Assembly (NCBI GenBank): GCA_030068075.1
Contig: CM057826.1
Span: 113,360,746-113,424,745, forward strand
Length of the DNA stretch: 64,000 bases
Direction of reading: 5' to 3'
From: Paguma larvata
Taxonomy: Eukaryota > Chordata > Mammalia > Carnivora > Viverridae
The notes under the pieces were generated by a model that worked only from the letters and a program-made list of their open reading frames with translations, did not search any database and was not told the DNA's origin. A program made the translations under genes and the position numbers. Positions within the stretch are counted from its first letter, which is position 1. Each line of letters opens with the position of its first letter. Below, piece after piece: positions 46,155 to 58,060 of this stretch.

Positions 46155-46405
46155 CTTTAGAGAGCAGTGTGGACAAATGGAAAGGATATTTGTGGAATCC
46201 ACTAGAGTTAAGATTTATCTATCAGCTTTTTACCTGAAGAAGCTCTTCATTCTCCCTACCCCTCCTCTTTCTTCTGAAAAAGAGTGGGTAAATAGTATCT
46301 CTTCTTCAGAGTGTGGTGAGGGGTAGATGAAGTAATTTATGTAAGCCCCTAGAAGAGTGACTGGCACATGGTGGAAAGTCCTAAATATTAACTACTTTTA
46401 TATCT
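46155..46405 (+). repeat. MIR relic
   Basis: Forward MIR, mainly its right half: 'gagtgtggtgaggggtagat', 'gaagtaatttatgtaagccc', 'ctagaagagtgactggcaca', 'tggtggaaagtcctaaatat', 'taactacttttat'. Confidence 0.65.
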
Positions 46406-46806
46406 ACTTAAATTTTTTTTTGCATAACATTCATTACAATGTTTTGAAACATATCAGGAGCATAAGAAACAGAATGAAGTAGTCAATTCTGCTGGATCAA
46501 TAAAACAGTCAAAACAGTATCAATTTGTTTTTAAACACGATGTTTAGAGAATTTGAACCAAAGCTTGATTTCTCCTTTTTCAAGTGTATTCTACGTCCGT
46601 GCCATTTAAGGTGTGAATAGTCCAAACATAATCTATTCTTAATTCTCATGCCCAGGTTATAGATAGGCATTTTACAAGTCATGCTTTCCTTCTTAATAAA
46701 CTAACAATAGATAAAAGCAAGTGCTCTTCCACATCTGAGCTTCTTCCCACATGAAATTCATGACATATGCACTGGTTTTTGACTGACTTTTCCAAAATAG
46801 GGTTAT

Positions 46807-47035
46807 GGGGCGCCTGGGTGGCTCAGTTGGTTAAGCGGCTGACTTCGGCTCGAGTCATGATCTCACGGTCTGTGAGTTCGAGCCCCGCGTTGGGCTCTGT
46901 GCTGACAGCTCAGGGCCTGGAGCCTGTTTCTGATTCTGTATCTCCCACTCTCTCTGCCCTTCCCCTGCTCACGCTATGTCTCTATGTCTCTCAAAAATAA
47001 ATAAATGTTAAAAAAAAACCAAACAAACAAAAAAA
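46807..47035 (+). mobile_element. CAN-SINE (SINEC_Fc type), young, full length
   Basis: Head GGGGCGCCTGGGTGGCTCAG with A box TGGCTCAGTTG (46818-46828) and B box GAGTTCGAGCC (46874-46884). Then CCCCGCGTTGGGCTCTGTGC, the CT-rich stretch, AAATAAATAAATG and a long A-rich tail. Exact 14-bp target-site duplication caaaatagggttat (46793-46806 and 47036-47049). Best-preserved SINE here; possibly polymorphic between felids. Confidence 0.98.
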
Positions 47036-47049
47036 CAAAATAGGGTTAT

Positions 47050-49009
47050 TAAGTGACCCGGTCCAAGCAATTCTGTATTTCAGTTTGGAATTCTGCTTCC
47101 CGGACTGAGTTAGGCATAGATGTTTGTGGTGCTTCCCTCTGATGGCATGTGCAGTACACTCCAACTTTCACCAATGATGTACTGCTTAGAGTCACTTTAA
47201 TTGATTCTTCTACCCTTAGCTTGTTCTGTAGCACTGTCATTTAAAGATACACAGAGCTTTGGAGAATGTTTTCAGGAAAAGCTAAACAATTTCTTAAAAC
47301 TGCAAGGAAAGTTTTGTCCTCTGATTAATACTGGCTTTGGAGAGCCATGACATCAGACCTTTGCTTTTATTTATTCCTTTATTCATTCTGCTGGCCCCAC
47401 ACAACAGACGACCTTATGAATTAATCTGTTGCCAATTATTTCCCCATCACTCTTCGCATCAGTGAGGATCAATGCCATCCCACTGATGTTCTTCCTCTTT
47501 ATTCTTCTGCTTTCTAGGCCAGTTTACCTCATCTGGGCAACAGGCACTGTGGATCCATAGATAACGGCACTTTAAGACTTCCTTATTGATCTAGACATAG
47601 CTGAAGTTTGACTGTATGTCCACTGGTCCCCATATCATGTTCCCATCAGGAAGAAACTTCCCCTTCATCCTCTATCCACTTTCTTCATATGCAAAGACAA
47701 AGTGGAAGGTAAAGTTCTCTTTCTTCAATTTTCTGACTCACTTTTTTGAGACAAATAGCTTTCTTTTTTCTTTACCATTTTTCTTTCTTCGGTAGGAAAT
47801 CGAAGGAAATTCTGTCAGTGAAAGGTTGCTGCCCGTTTTCTTTCTTTTCCTTTCATCTCTGTTTTACTTACATTAGCGTTTGCAGGCTTCAATCTTCCAA
47901 TACGCACTTTCTTCATAGTATATTTTTCTATCAGTTTTTATGGGGGTATTTGCATATTTACATATCACAGAAAGTAACCCCCTGTTTTGTAGTATTTTTT
48001 GAGAGGAAGTGGAATGGAAGAGCGAAAGCAAAAATGCCATTTTTGTTATATAATGTTTTATCTTCATCTTTTATTTGCTCCTTTGTCAAATATTAAACCT
48101 ACTTTTGATATTTAAGTGGGTTTTCTTAAATTATTTCTTGTCCCATTATTTGTTTTCTTTCACATTAGATTGCAATTTCTCTGGTCCATGGTATACCCTT
48201 CTCTCTGGTAAGCATTTATTTATGTTTTATTATTACTATACTTCAGAAGCTCAGATTTTAGAAGCGCATAGTTTTGTGAACTCCTAAACATGCGTCATTG
48301 AGATATTTGCGATAGCATTGGCCTCAACTTGTACACTGACAGAATATCTAATACAGAGAGCATAGCACAATATGAGTCACAAAACAAAGTTAAATTAATG
48401 CAAAATGTACTATATGGTCTAATTATAATATGCAGTAGGAATTGTTAGTATAGGTAGGAGAAGGATGGTTACTACAAAATATTAATTTTATAGGATAATA
48501 ACAAAAACAATTTTCGGCTTAGAGAATTTTAGGCATCATATGAATGTCAACCAAAACACATAGGAAAGTCGAATTCCTTTCCTTATGATTCACTATTTCA
48601 TTACTTCATAGAATATGTATGAAAACCTAATAATGCTGACACTGGTTCGAAGCACTAAGATTACAGTCTTTGAAGACTGACAAATTCTGCATTCATAAGG
48701 AGCTTATAATTCTGGTCTTGTGCTAATACAATAGCTACGACTCACATGTAGCTATTTAAGTTAAAATTAATTAAGATTCAATGAAATTAAAAAATTGAAT
48801 CCCTCATTTATGACAGCCACATTTTAAATGCTCAGTGGCCACATATGGCTAGTGGTTATCATGTTGAAAAGAACAAATATAGAGCATTTCCAAGATCACA
48901 GGAAGTTCTAACAGAAGGTACTATCTTTAAAATTGTGTTTTTACTTTTCAATGTTTAATAATAAATGATCTCAAACACATGGAAAAGTCAAAAAATATTA
49001 TAGACACCG
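47050..49009. other. Unassigned DNA, 2 kb
   Basis: T-rich 47700-48130 gives a hydrophobic 116-codon frame (47746-48096) with no recognisable protein. A possible reverse L2 trace lies near 48640-48720. No gene supported. Confidence 0.4.
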
Positions 49010-49410
49010 ATATAATCACTGCCAAGGTAAAACATATGCTGTTATTTTTCATATTTGTCTCTACTGAGATTCTTTTTTAAAAATAAGAAATAAAACATTA
49101 TAAATAAGGAAAAACCCACATTCCCTACTTTTCCTCCCTAAAGGTAACCATTATCTTCCCACATTGTGGTATCACCCACAAACATGTTTTTGCGGGAATA
49201 TACTGATAAACAATATAAACTGTTAAAATTTTTTATAATCTTACATAAATAGTATAAGCTATTTGCCACTTGCTCTTTTGGGTTGTTCCTTGTTTCTGTT
49301 TGAAATTTTACTTGGCGATTTAACCACAGTGATACATTCTATTCTATCTATTCATTTACCTGTTCTATAATATTTCTATCCCGAACCCACTGTGCATTTA
49401 TCTACTTCCT
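49010..49410 (-). repeat. Possible ancient L1 fragment
   Basis: 'gccaaggtaaaacatatgct', 'gtaaccattatcttcccaca', 'ttacataaatagtataagct', 'atttgccacttgctcttttg', 'cagtgatacattctattcta'. The order resembles the old L1 3' reverse strand ('aaccactgatctg ... ataaatggaatcat ... ttctttcactcag'). Weak. Confidence 0.4.
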
Positions 49411-50766
49411 GAGTGAGAAAACGTTAGGAGCTTTCCAACCGCTGTCTACGCTCTAAACATTTTACAGGCTCTGTTGGACAACCCAATCTCTGTCCCAGAG
49501 TTCAGCAGCCCACAGATTCGACATCTTTCAAGTAAGTGCCCTGCAGAGGGTAAGACGGAAACGTCTCTCCATGGTGCTACCGGATACCCTATCATGGCCG
49601 CGCTTCCGTGGGGGACCCTCTGAGAGGTCTTCTATTTATGCTGTCATAGAAGCGGAGCGTAGGGAACCAGTGACCCTGCGGTGGCAGAGCAGCTGACCCA
49701 GCTGATGCTCTTTCTTGGAACCCTGCTCATTAATTCTCTCCTAAATAAATTGGTCTCTATGTAAATCGAATCCTGAGAAAGAGCTTGTAAAACACATGCA
49801 CTCATTTCTTGAGGGGAAAAATAAGTCACTAAATTTATGTCAAAATTTCTACTCTACCTGAATATATTTAGCTGCTATCTTTTGATGTTCTGATCTCATA
49901 AATTTAAAAGCACCTCTCGGATCCAAGCTAGGAAGACAGGCAGCAGGCACTATGTCTATTTCTCCTTCCTTTTGCCTTCTTCCTCTCAAAGGATTGTGTC
50001 CTTTATGGAATGTGAAATCAGCCTGAAGATTTTTTTAAGAACTTCAGGGTAATACCAACTCTTTTCTCCATCCTGGGTGTTCAAAGTGCACTCTTCTTAT
50101 TCTTTCCTCAGGTTACAAACCAAACCTGCATTCACCGACAAGATGAAACTGCTTTTGTACCATTTGAGAGACAGAACAACTTTGAAAACATTAACATACA
50201 TCATTTCTACATTTTAGACATTTTCACATTTTGGGTTATTAGTTTAGAAAAAAACTATTAGCAAATTGGACATTTCGAGAAATTGAGGATCCTGAGACGG
50301 CTCCAAGATTGATTGTGAGAATAAGCCTGAGGGTCGTTTTCACAAACTGTACTTTCTAGGAAGCCCACACAAAACATATTAGAAAAATAATTGCTCAACC
50401 TATACTATCTTAGGACCCTCCTAATGACTGGGACAGTTTTAAATTCCCCCTCTCCCCAGCACAACACGTTTCTAAAGCCTAATGTAAGAGTACTATAAAG
50501 GTGAAAGGACCTAGAATACCCTGCCATTGCTCAACCGTGCCCTGCCCCCACAGATTTACGGAATGCAAGATTTGTGAAGGACACAGTGATAGTGTTGGAA
50601 TGACTTTTGTTTCTGCCCTTTGATAGATTGGTAGTTACTCTCAATAATTTTACAACTGAAAACAACTAAATAGTCTAGATAAAACACCTCTTACATCCAT
50701 TAAAAAAAATTTTTTTTTTAAATCACCGCTGTGGCTAAGTACAGACTGTGTATAATCTGCCAAGAC

Positions 50767-50769
<3 letters not shown>
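49411..50769. other. Unassigned DNA with a CpG-richer patch
   Basis: 49540-49690 has more CpG (for example 'gtgctaccggataccctatc', 'catggccgcgcttccgtggg') than the rest of the window. It could be a decayed LTR or simply unique DNA. No coding support. Confidence 0.4.
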
Positions 50770-50770
<1 letters not shown>

Positions 50771-50806
<36 letters not shown>

Positions 50807-50862
50807 AGAAGAGAAGGAGGAGGATGAAAAGGAGAAAGAAGAAGAAGGAGCAAAGAAAGAAT
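50771..50862. repeat. (AC)17 joined to a GAA/GGA purine tract
   Basis: A 34-bp pure AC run (50771-50804) is followed by an almost pure purine strand (50805-50862, 'gaagaagagaaggaggagga' and on). Compound repeats of this type are length-unstable. Confidence 0.93.
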
Positions 50863-51219
50863 CCTTGGAGGTAACTGAATTTCACCTTGAGAAAAACCTT
50901 GTTGACTTTAGGATTCTATTGTAGTATCAGTGCAGGGCATGAGAGACTAGAAATAAAGACTAGGATGAATATAAAGTAAAAACCTATTAGGAAACCCCAA
51001 TATCAATCTGGAGATCCAAAGGACTACTCCTTCAGAGTAAGGGTGAGTAATAAATTAACTCACTATCCTGAAGTAACATGTTACATTTGACTCTATACTG
51101 GCTGGAGGGGAAAGATAATTAATAAACAACCAACTGCCCTCACTTAGGTTTAGAGCTCAAATTCCTGTTACCTTCTATAACTTAAGTGATCTTAACAGAT
51201 AATGTCAAGTAGATAATAA

Positions 51220-51438
51220 ATTTTTTAATTTTTTTAACATTTATTTATTCTTAAGAGACATAGAGACAGAGCGTGAACAGGAGACGGGCAGAGAGAGAGG
51301 GAGACACAGAATCTGAAGCAGGCTCCAGGCTCTCAGTTGTCAGCACAGAGCCCGACTTGGGGCTCGAACTCACAGACCGTGAGATCATGACCTGAGCCGA
51401 AGTCGGCCGCTTAACCAACTGAGCCACCCAGGCGCCCC
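51220..51438 (-). mobile_element. CAN-SINE (SINEC_Fc type), full length
   Basis: Reverse SINE: T-rich tail, 'aacatttatttattcttaag', GAAGCAGGCTCCAGGCTCTC, CACAGAGCCCGACTTGGGGC, ending GAGCCACCCAGGCGCCCC. Exact 13-bp target-site duplication aagtagataataa (51207-51219 and 51439-51451). Confidence 0.97.
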
Positions 51439-51451
51439 AAGTAGATAATAA

Positions 51452-53115
51452 TTTGAAGTAACTAGCAGAATCAAATGCAATATCTTCTGGAGATATCCAT
51501 CTTTAGACTAGATTTCAAAGAATTCCTGCAGAGGTTTTCCCAAAGTATCATCTAAGCAAACAAAAACTCATGTATCATCTAAGCAAACAAGGCATATAAG
51601 TTAAATCCAGAGAATCAACAGAGAGTTGAATCCTACCCAAAAGTCTTCATTAGTGAAATTATCAAACGGAATTAAAAATAAGTATGTTTAATGTGTTTTA
51701 AGATATAACAGAAAGGACTGACACCATGAATAAAGAAAGAGACTATAAGGAAACCAACCAAATGTGAAGAACCAAATAAAGCTTTATATACCAAAAAATA
51801 CAATAAATGATGGAAATAGTAACTGAAAGGTGCAAAGAATAGATTAAGATCTGCTGAAACTAAGAGTGGTGATCTGGAGATCTGAAGAAACACAGAATAT
51901 ATTTCAGAGGATAAAGAAACAAAATACTTCTTCAAAGGTGGGGATCAGGAAGCATGGAGAAGAGACTAGGAAGTGATCAGCGTTCAAAAGGGGAGAAAAG
52001 AGAAAAATGGGAAGAGTTAATATTCCAAGTGATGATATAGAAGTTTCCAGAATTGCCAAAATGTATATATTTTGTAAGTCCACAACTTACACAAATTGTA
52101 AGTCCACAAAACCCATGATAAAACCCAAACAAAATAAATAAAAAGACATTCATGTATATATGCGAATATATAGTCATACATACATATCTATCTATATCTA
52201 TAGTTTGTATAATAAAAGAACCCAGATAATAGTTTTAAAGAAGCCATAGGAGGAAGAGAGATCACATACAAAGGAATGGTAATTAGCCCGAGAGTTGAAT
52301 TATCAGCAGCATGCACTGGAAGCCAGAAGCCAATGAAATAATGTCTTCAGTGTACCAAGACAAAAATAACTTTTAATGACAAAACAAAATAAAAGCATTC
52401 AGATTTTTTTCTAATTCAAAAAGTTTACCTCACTAGAAAACTATCTAACAGATGTATTTCCTGGAAAAAAACTGATCTCACATAGAAAGTCTAAAATACA
52501 AGAAAGAATGAGAGCTACGATATTATTATCATGTAAAGAAATCTAAGCAATTCTTGCAGAAGTGTTAAGGGTTACAAATAAAACAAGGCAGAACTTCAGT
52601 ATAGCAAGAAACATGCACATTGAGAGCCGCGGTTATCAGGTCTACAATATGCTAAAGTTTTTGTACTGTTTACAGTGACAGCAAAGGCACTGGGGTTCAC
52701 TTTGCGCCTCATTTAATTAATTAAGCATGTTAACATAGTCTTATAATAATATCCAAATTACTATTCTTCAGTGACACTAGATGAATAAATTGCAGAGATC
52801 TATCGGACAATATATTGCCTACATTAACAATATGGTATTATGCACTTCAAACTCTGTTAAGAGGGTAGATTTCAAGTTGTATCTTATTGCAAACAAAAAC
52901 AAAAATCCCCAAAGGGGCACAAGGAAACCCCGGGAGTTGCTAGATATGCCTATTACCCTGACTGTGGGGATACTATCACAAGTATCTGCTTATGTCCAAA
53001 CTCATCAAATTGTACACACTGCATATGTGCAGTTATTTAAATTAATGATATCTCAATAAAAATGTTTTAAGAACCCAAATTACTACCCAATTAGTGCAAA
53101 AGAAAGCACACACAC
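51452..53115. other. Unassigned AT-rich DNA, 1.7 kb
   Basis: Contains a 19-bp direct repeat (51545-51563, 51572-51590) and an ATCT/ATAC-rich patch at 52170-52205. The 92-codon frame at 52781-53059 is unrecognised. No gene supported. Confidence 0.45.
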
Positions 53116-53126
53116 AAAAAAGTTTT

Positions 53127-53714
53127 TTTTTCATTTGACATTTTATTTTTATTTTTTTTTAAATTTTATAATAGTTTATTTTCAAATTGGTTTACATATA
53201 ACACCCAGTGTTCATCCCAACACGTGCCCTCTTTAATGCCCATCACCCCCTCTCCCCCCTCCCTCATCCCCCTCACCCTCAGTTTTTCCTTAGTCTTTGA
53301 GAGTCTCTTATGTTTATCTCCCTCCCTCTCTGTGTCTTTTTTTCCTTTCCCCTCTTCCCCTCCCCCTGGTTTTTGCTTAGTCTCACAAAGTCCACCTATT
53401 CGTGGAAACATATGGTATCTGTCTTTTTCTGACTGACTTATTTCACTTAACCTATGACCCAGCAATAGCACTGCTAGGAATCTACCCAAGAGACACAGGA
53501 ATGCTGATGCATAGGAGCACGTGTACCCCAATGTTCATAGCAGCACTTTCGACAATAGCCAAATCATGGAAAGAGACCAAGTGCCCATCAACTGACGAAT
53601 GGATAAAGAAGTTATGGTACTTATATACAATGGACTACTATGTGGCAATGAGAAAAAATGAAATCTGGTCATGTGTGGCAACATGGATGGAACTGGAGGG
53701 TATTATGTTAAGTG
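53127..53714 (-). mobile_element. Young LINE-1 with 5' inversion (twin priming)
   Basis: The left part (53127-53450) is the reverse strand of the young L1 3' end, with a poly-T tail and 'acacccagtgttcatcccaa'. Its minus-strand frame includes LSEISQSEKDRYHMF from the ORF2 C-terminus. The right part (53451-53714) is ORF2 in the opposite orientation (plus-strand frame YDPAIALLGIYP ... ATWMELEGIMLSE). The parts meet at LSE: 'ttaagtgaaa' is present in both. Exact 11-bp target-site duplication aaaaaagtttt (53116-53126, 53715-53725). Confidence 0.95.
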
Positions 53715-54137
53715 AAAAAAGTTTTAAAAAGTTAAATAAACCCTGAAGCCATAGGTCAAATTTAACGTGTTAAAAAAAGATAATCAAAATAAATTCACAT
53801 ATCAGTGTCATGCAATTAAGCTCCACAGTTAAAGTACAAAAATCATTGGAACAGATTGAACAAAACCAGCAAATTGAGACATATGCACTTTTAGGAGACA
53901 GACTAAAACTTAAGGACACAGAAAAGCTGCAGGTGCATGTATGGAAGAGTTTAACGAACAAATAATAATGAATATTAGGCTGATGTAATTATATAAATAT
54001 CAGGCAAAATACTTTTAGGGTAAAAATATCATTACAGATAAATAATATAACTTATTAAGATAAACGTAATGATGAAAGATTCAGTTCATCAGGGAAGTGT
54101 AAAAGTTCTAAATAATGCGTGTCTAACACACCTTTAA

Positions 54138-54362
54138 CATTTATTTATTTTTGAGAGACAGAGCATGAGCAGAGGAAGGGCAGAGAGACAGAGCATGAGC
54201 AGAGGAAGGGCAGAGAGAGAGAGGCAGATGCAGAATTCGAAGCAGGCTCCAGGCTCCGAGCCATCAGCACAGAGCCCGACGCGGGGCTCGAAGCCACAGA
54301 CTGTGAGATCATGACCTGAGCCGAAGTCGGTCCCCTAACTGACTGAGCCACCCAGGCGCCCC
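54138..54362 (-). mobile_element. CAN-SINE (SINEC_Fc type) with internal duplication
   Basis: Reverse SINE, CpG-bearing (CACAGAGCCCGACGCGGGGC), ending GAGCCACCCAGGCGCCCC. Target-site duplication of 14 bp with one mismatch: taacacacctttaa (54124-54137) and taatacacctttaa (54363-54376). A perfect 30-bp tandem duplication lies at 54153-54182 and 54183-54212 in the GA-rich part. Confidence 0.96.
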
Positions 54363-54376
54363 TAATACACCTTTAA

Positions 54377-55399
54377 AAAGTAGGAAGCAAATACTGACAG
54401 AAATTTAAGTAGAATTAAAAAACCCAGCTTTGTAGCAGCAGATTTTAAAGCAATTTTTTAAAGATACTGGTAAATCAAACAGACAAGTAACACTACACTT
54501 TAGAAAATTGGTATACTTTGATCACGATGAGCATCGAACAGTAGAGTTGGAAAACAATACCAAAAACGATACACTTAGAAAAGAATTTTAAGCAATATTT
54601 GAGACAAATAAGAAATCAAGGTGAACAAAAATAAAACAATAAGGTAGAGGAGATTGGAAGAGCACACTTAACCTTGTAATGGCCATGTAAGGACACTCTT
54701 GTCTCCTGGTACTCACACCACTGGAAGTCCTATTTATACTGCATATGGGAATACTCTGTGTAACAAATAAGGGAAGGTACTGTATCACTTTCATGGTTAG
54801 GTTGTAAGAAGCCTTGCAGCTTCCACCTTGGTCAACAGGAATGATGCTCTAGGGTAAGCCAGTTCCATTTAAGAAGGATAATTACCTTGGAACCACCATG
54901 CTGTGGGAAACCCAAAGTTAACCATATTTAGTGGACACTAGGAGGAAGAGAGATGCACAAACAGCTCCTAGATGTTTAGGTTCTTCCTTGAGGTGTCAGA
55001 AATATGGTTGTAGGTGTTTTCTTGGATGTCTGCCTCTCTGAGGCTTAAAGGTATCTCCATTACTAGCCCCCATCTCACTGCCAGTGCATGTAAACCTCCA
55101 ATTTCTGGTCCAAATCACCCATACAATTTTGAGATTAAAGATAATTTTTTCAGCTACCAAATTGTGAGATAGTTGATTATGCAGCAGGAGATAACTGAAA
55201 TAACTCTATAATTGGAGATAAAACAATCTTTAAAAACAGACCTAACAGCAAGTATCACTACATTTTACATAATTAATATTATTCAGATCATGTTTTGTGA
55301 ATGTATATCAACATAATTATGAAAACAATAGCAATAAATGATACATTTAGAAGAAAAAGGCTGAAAACACTGTTTTATGTCAAGAAAAAAAGAAAAATC
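54377..55399. other. Unassigned AT-rich DNA
   Basis: No gene or named repeat recognised before the L1 that starts near 55400. Confidence 0.4.
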
Positions 55400-57761
55400 A
55401 AGATGGAAATTTAAAAATATTTATAAATTAGTCACTTATAAAGTCAGTATAGAGGTTACAGAGGTTAAAACACAAAAGTAGGAGAAAATCAATTATTTAT
55501 ATAAAAATTAAGCATGGAATACACAAACTAAAAAGATGCAAAATATGATATCATAAACATGGAGGAGGAGAAAAATTTAATGCTTTTAGAATGTGTCTGA
55601 GCTTAAGCAACCATCAACTTAAAATACACTGCTATACACATAGGGTATCATATGTGAAACCAATGGTAACTACAAATCAAAACCTATAGTAGATAAACAA
55701 AATAATAAAGAGAAAGGAATCTAAGAATAACACTAACAAACCACAAGGGAAGAAAGCAAGAGAAAAAGAAAGGAATGGAGAGGAAATACAAAAACAATCA
55801 GAAAACAATGAACAAAATGGCAGTAAATACATACTTATCAATAATTACTTTAAATTTAAATGGAGCAAGTTCTCCAATCAAAACACATAAGGTGAGTGAT
55901 TGAATAAAAAACAAGACCCATCCAGAGGCTCCCTATAAGACACTCAGTTCAGACCTAATGACACAGACAGACTGAATGTGAGGGGGTGGAACAGGATATT
56001 CCATGCAAATCAAAGTGGAAAAAAGTGTCTGTGGGGGGGGGAAGGCAGGCTCACAGTACTAATATCAAACAAAATAGACTTTAACACAAAGACTGGCAAG
56101 AGACAAAGAAGTACATTATATAATGATAAAAGGAACAATAAAAAAAAAAAAAAAGGATATAACAATAGTAAATATCTGTGCACCCAACAGGGGCAAAAAC
56201 ATTTGTAAAGCATACATTAACAGACATAAATGGAGCTACTAACAGTAATCCAAAAACAGTAAGGGACTTTAATACTATACTTACATCAATGGACAGATCA
56301 TCCAGACAGAAAATCAATAAAGAAAACAGTGGCTGTGAACAATACATTAGATCAGATAAACTTAAGATACATAGAGAGCATTCCATCTCAAGACAGCAAA
56401 ATACACATTTTCTTCAAGTGAAATGGAGCATTCTTCAGGACAGATCACCTGTTAGCCCATAGACAAGTCTCAATAATTTAAGAAGACTGAAATCATGTCA
56501 AGCATCTTTTCTAGCCACAACACTATGAAACAGCCAATCAATTAGAAGAAAGAACCGGAAAAAACACAAACACATGGAGACTAAACAATATGCTACCAAA
56601 CAATCAATGGGTCAATGAAGAAATCAAGGAGAAAATTAAAAAATACATGGAGACAAAGGAAAACACAATGGTTCAAAGTCTTAGAGATGTAGAAAAAGCA
56701 GTTCTTAAGAGGAAAGTTTATAGCAATATAGATCTTCCTCAAGAAGCAAGAAAAATCTCTAACAACCTAACCTAAAGGGAGAACAAACCAAGTCCAAAGT
56801 TAGTGGAAAGAAGGAAATACTAAAGATTAGAACAGATATAAGCGAAAAAAGAGCTAAAAAGAAAATAATGGAAAAATCAATGAAACCAGGAACTGGTTTT
56901 CAGAAAAGATAGATAAAACTGATAAACCTTTAGCCAGACCATCAGGAAAAAAAGAGAAGACTCAAATAAATAAAATCACGAATGAAGGAGGAGAGATGAC
57001 AGATGACATCACAGACATATGAAAAATGATACACAAATTGGACAACCTAGAAGAAATGGCGAAATTCCAAAAAGATACAATCTTACAAAAGTGCATCAAG
57101 AAGAAATAGAAAATTTGAACACTTCGATTACTATTGACAAAATTAAATCAGCAATCAATGAATTCCCAAAAAGCAAATGTTCAGGACCAGTTTCACAAGT
57201 GAATTTTACCAACATTTAAATAAAGTTTAATACCTATTCTTCTCAAACTGTTTTAAAAAAAAAGAATAGGAAAGAAAACTTCCAAATTCATTCTATGAAG
57301 CTAGCATTACCCTGATACAAAAACAGGATAAAGATACCAACACATAAAGAGAACTACAGGCCAGTATCCCTGATGAACAAAAGATGCAAGAATCCTCAAC
57401 AAAATATTAATAAACCAAATCCAATAATATATTAAAAGGATCATTCACCATGATCAAGTGAGATTTATTCCAGATATGCAAGCATGGTTCATTATCTCCA
57501 AATCAATCAATGTGACACATCACATTAACAAGAGTTAAGGCTAAAAACCGTATGATCATCTCAAAGATGCAGCAAAAGCATTTAATAAAATACATCATCC
57601 ACTCATGATTAAAAACTCTCAACACGGGAGCAGAAAGATAAATTAAGAAAGCTATTCCATTTACAGGTTCACCAAAAAGAATAAAATACACAGGAATAAA
57701 CCAAAGAGGTGAAAGATCTACACTCTGAAAGCTGTAAGGATAATGAATGAAAAAGAAGACA

Positions 57762-58060
57762 GGGGCACCTGGGTGGTTCAGTCAGTTAAGCATCTGGCTC
57801 TTGACTTTGGCTCAGGTCATGATCTCACAGTTCATGGGTTTGAGCCTTTCAAGGGGCTCTGCTAGGTTGTCCAATTTGTGTATAATTTTTCATATGTCTG
57901 TGATGTCATCTGTCATCGCTCCTGGCATCGTACAGCTGGCAGTGCAGAGCCTGCTTGGGATTCTTTCTCTCTCGCTCTCTCTCTGACCCTCCCTCATTAG
58001 TATGCTCTGTCTCTCTCTCTCCCTCTGAAAATAAATACATTTTAAAAAGTTATTTAAAAA
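57762..58060 (+). mobile_element. CAN-SINE with a foreign insert, nested in L1
   Basis: Forward older-type SINE: head GGGGCACCTGGGTGGTTCAG, 'ggctcaggtcatgatctcac', then at 57862 an insert, resuming 'agtgcagagcctgcttggga' at 57941. The CT-rich part and A-rich tail follow. Target-site duplication aaaagaagaca (57751-57761) and aaatgaagaca (58061-58071), 10 of 11. At about 299 bp it is some 70 bp longer than its siblings, because of the insert. Confidence 0.95.
57862..57917 (-). other. Inverted 56-bp copy of L1 sequence inside the SINE
   Basis: 57862-57917 is the reverse complement of 56995-57050 in the surrounding L1, 55 of 56 bases identical (one A/C difference at 57883). Ends: ctaggttgtccaatttgtgt on the left, tgatgtcatctgtcatc on the right. 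A further ~17 bases (57918-57934) have no source that I can see. Confidence 0.95.

Noticed and set aside
49540..49690. CpG-richer patch considered as a promoter or CpG island
   Set aside because: Too short and CpG too sparse for an island, and no exon follows; recorded only as part of an unassigned segment.
51545..51590. Direct repeats considered as a CRISPR-like array
   Set aside because: Only two units with an 8-base gap, in mammalian DNA; a small tandem duplication explains it.
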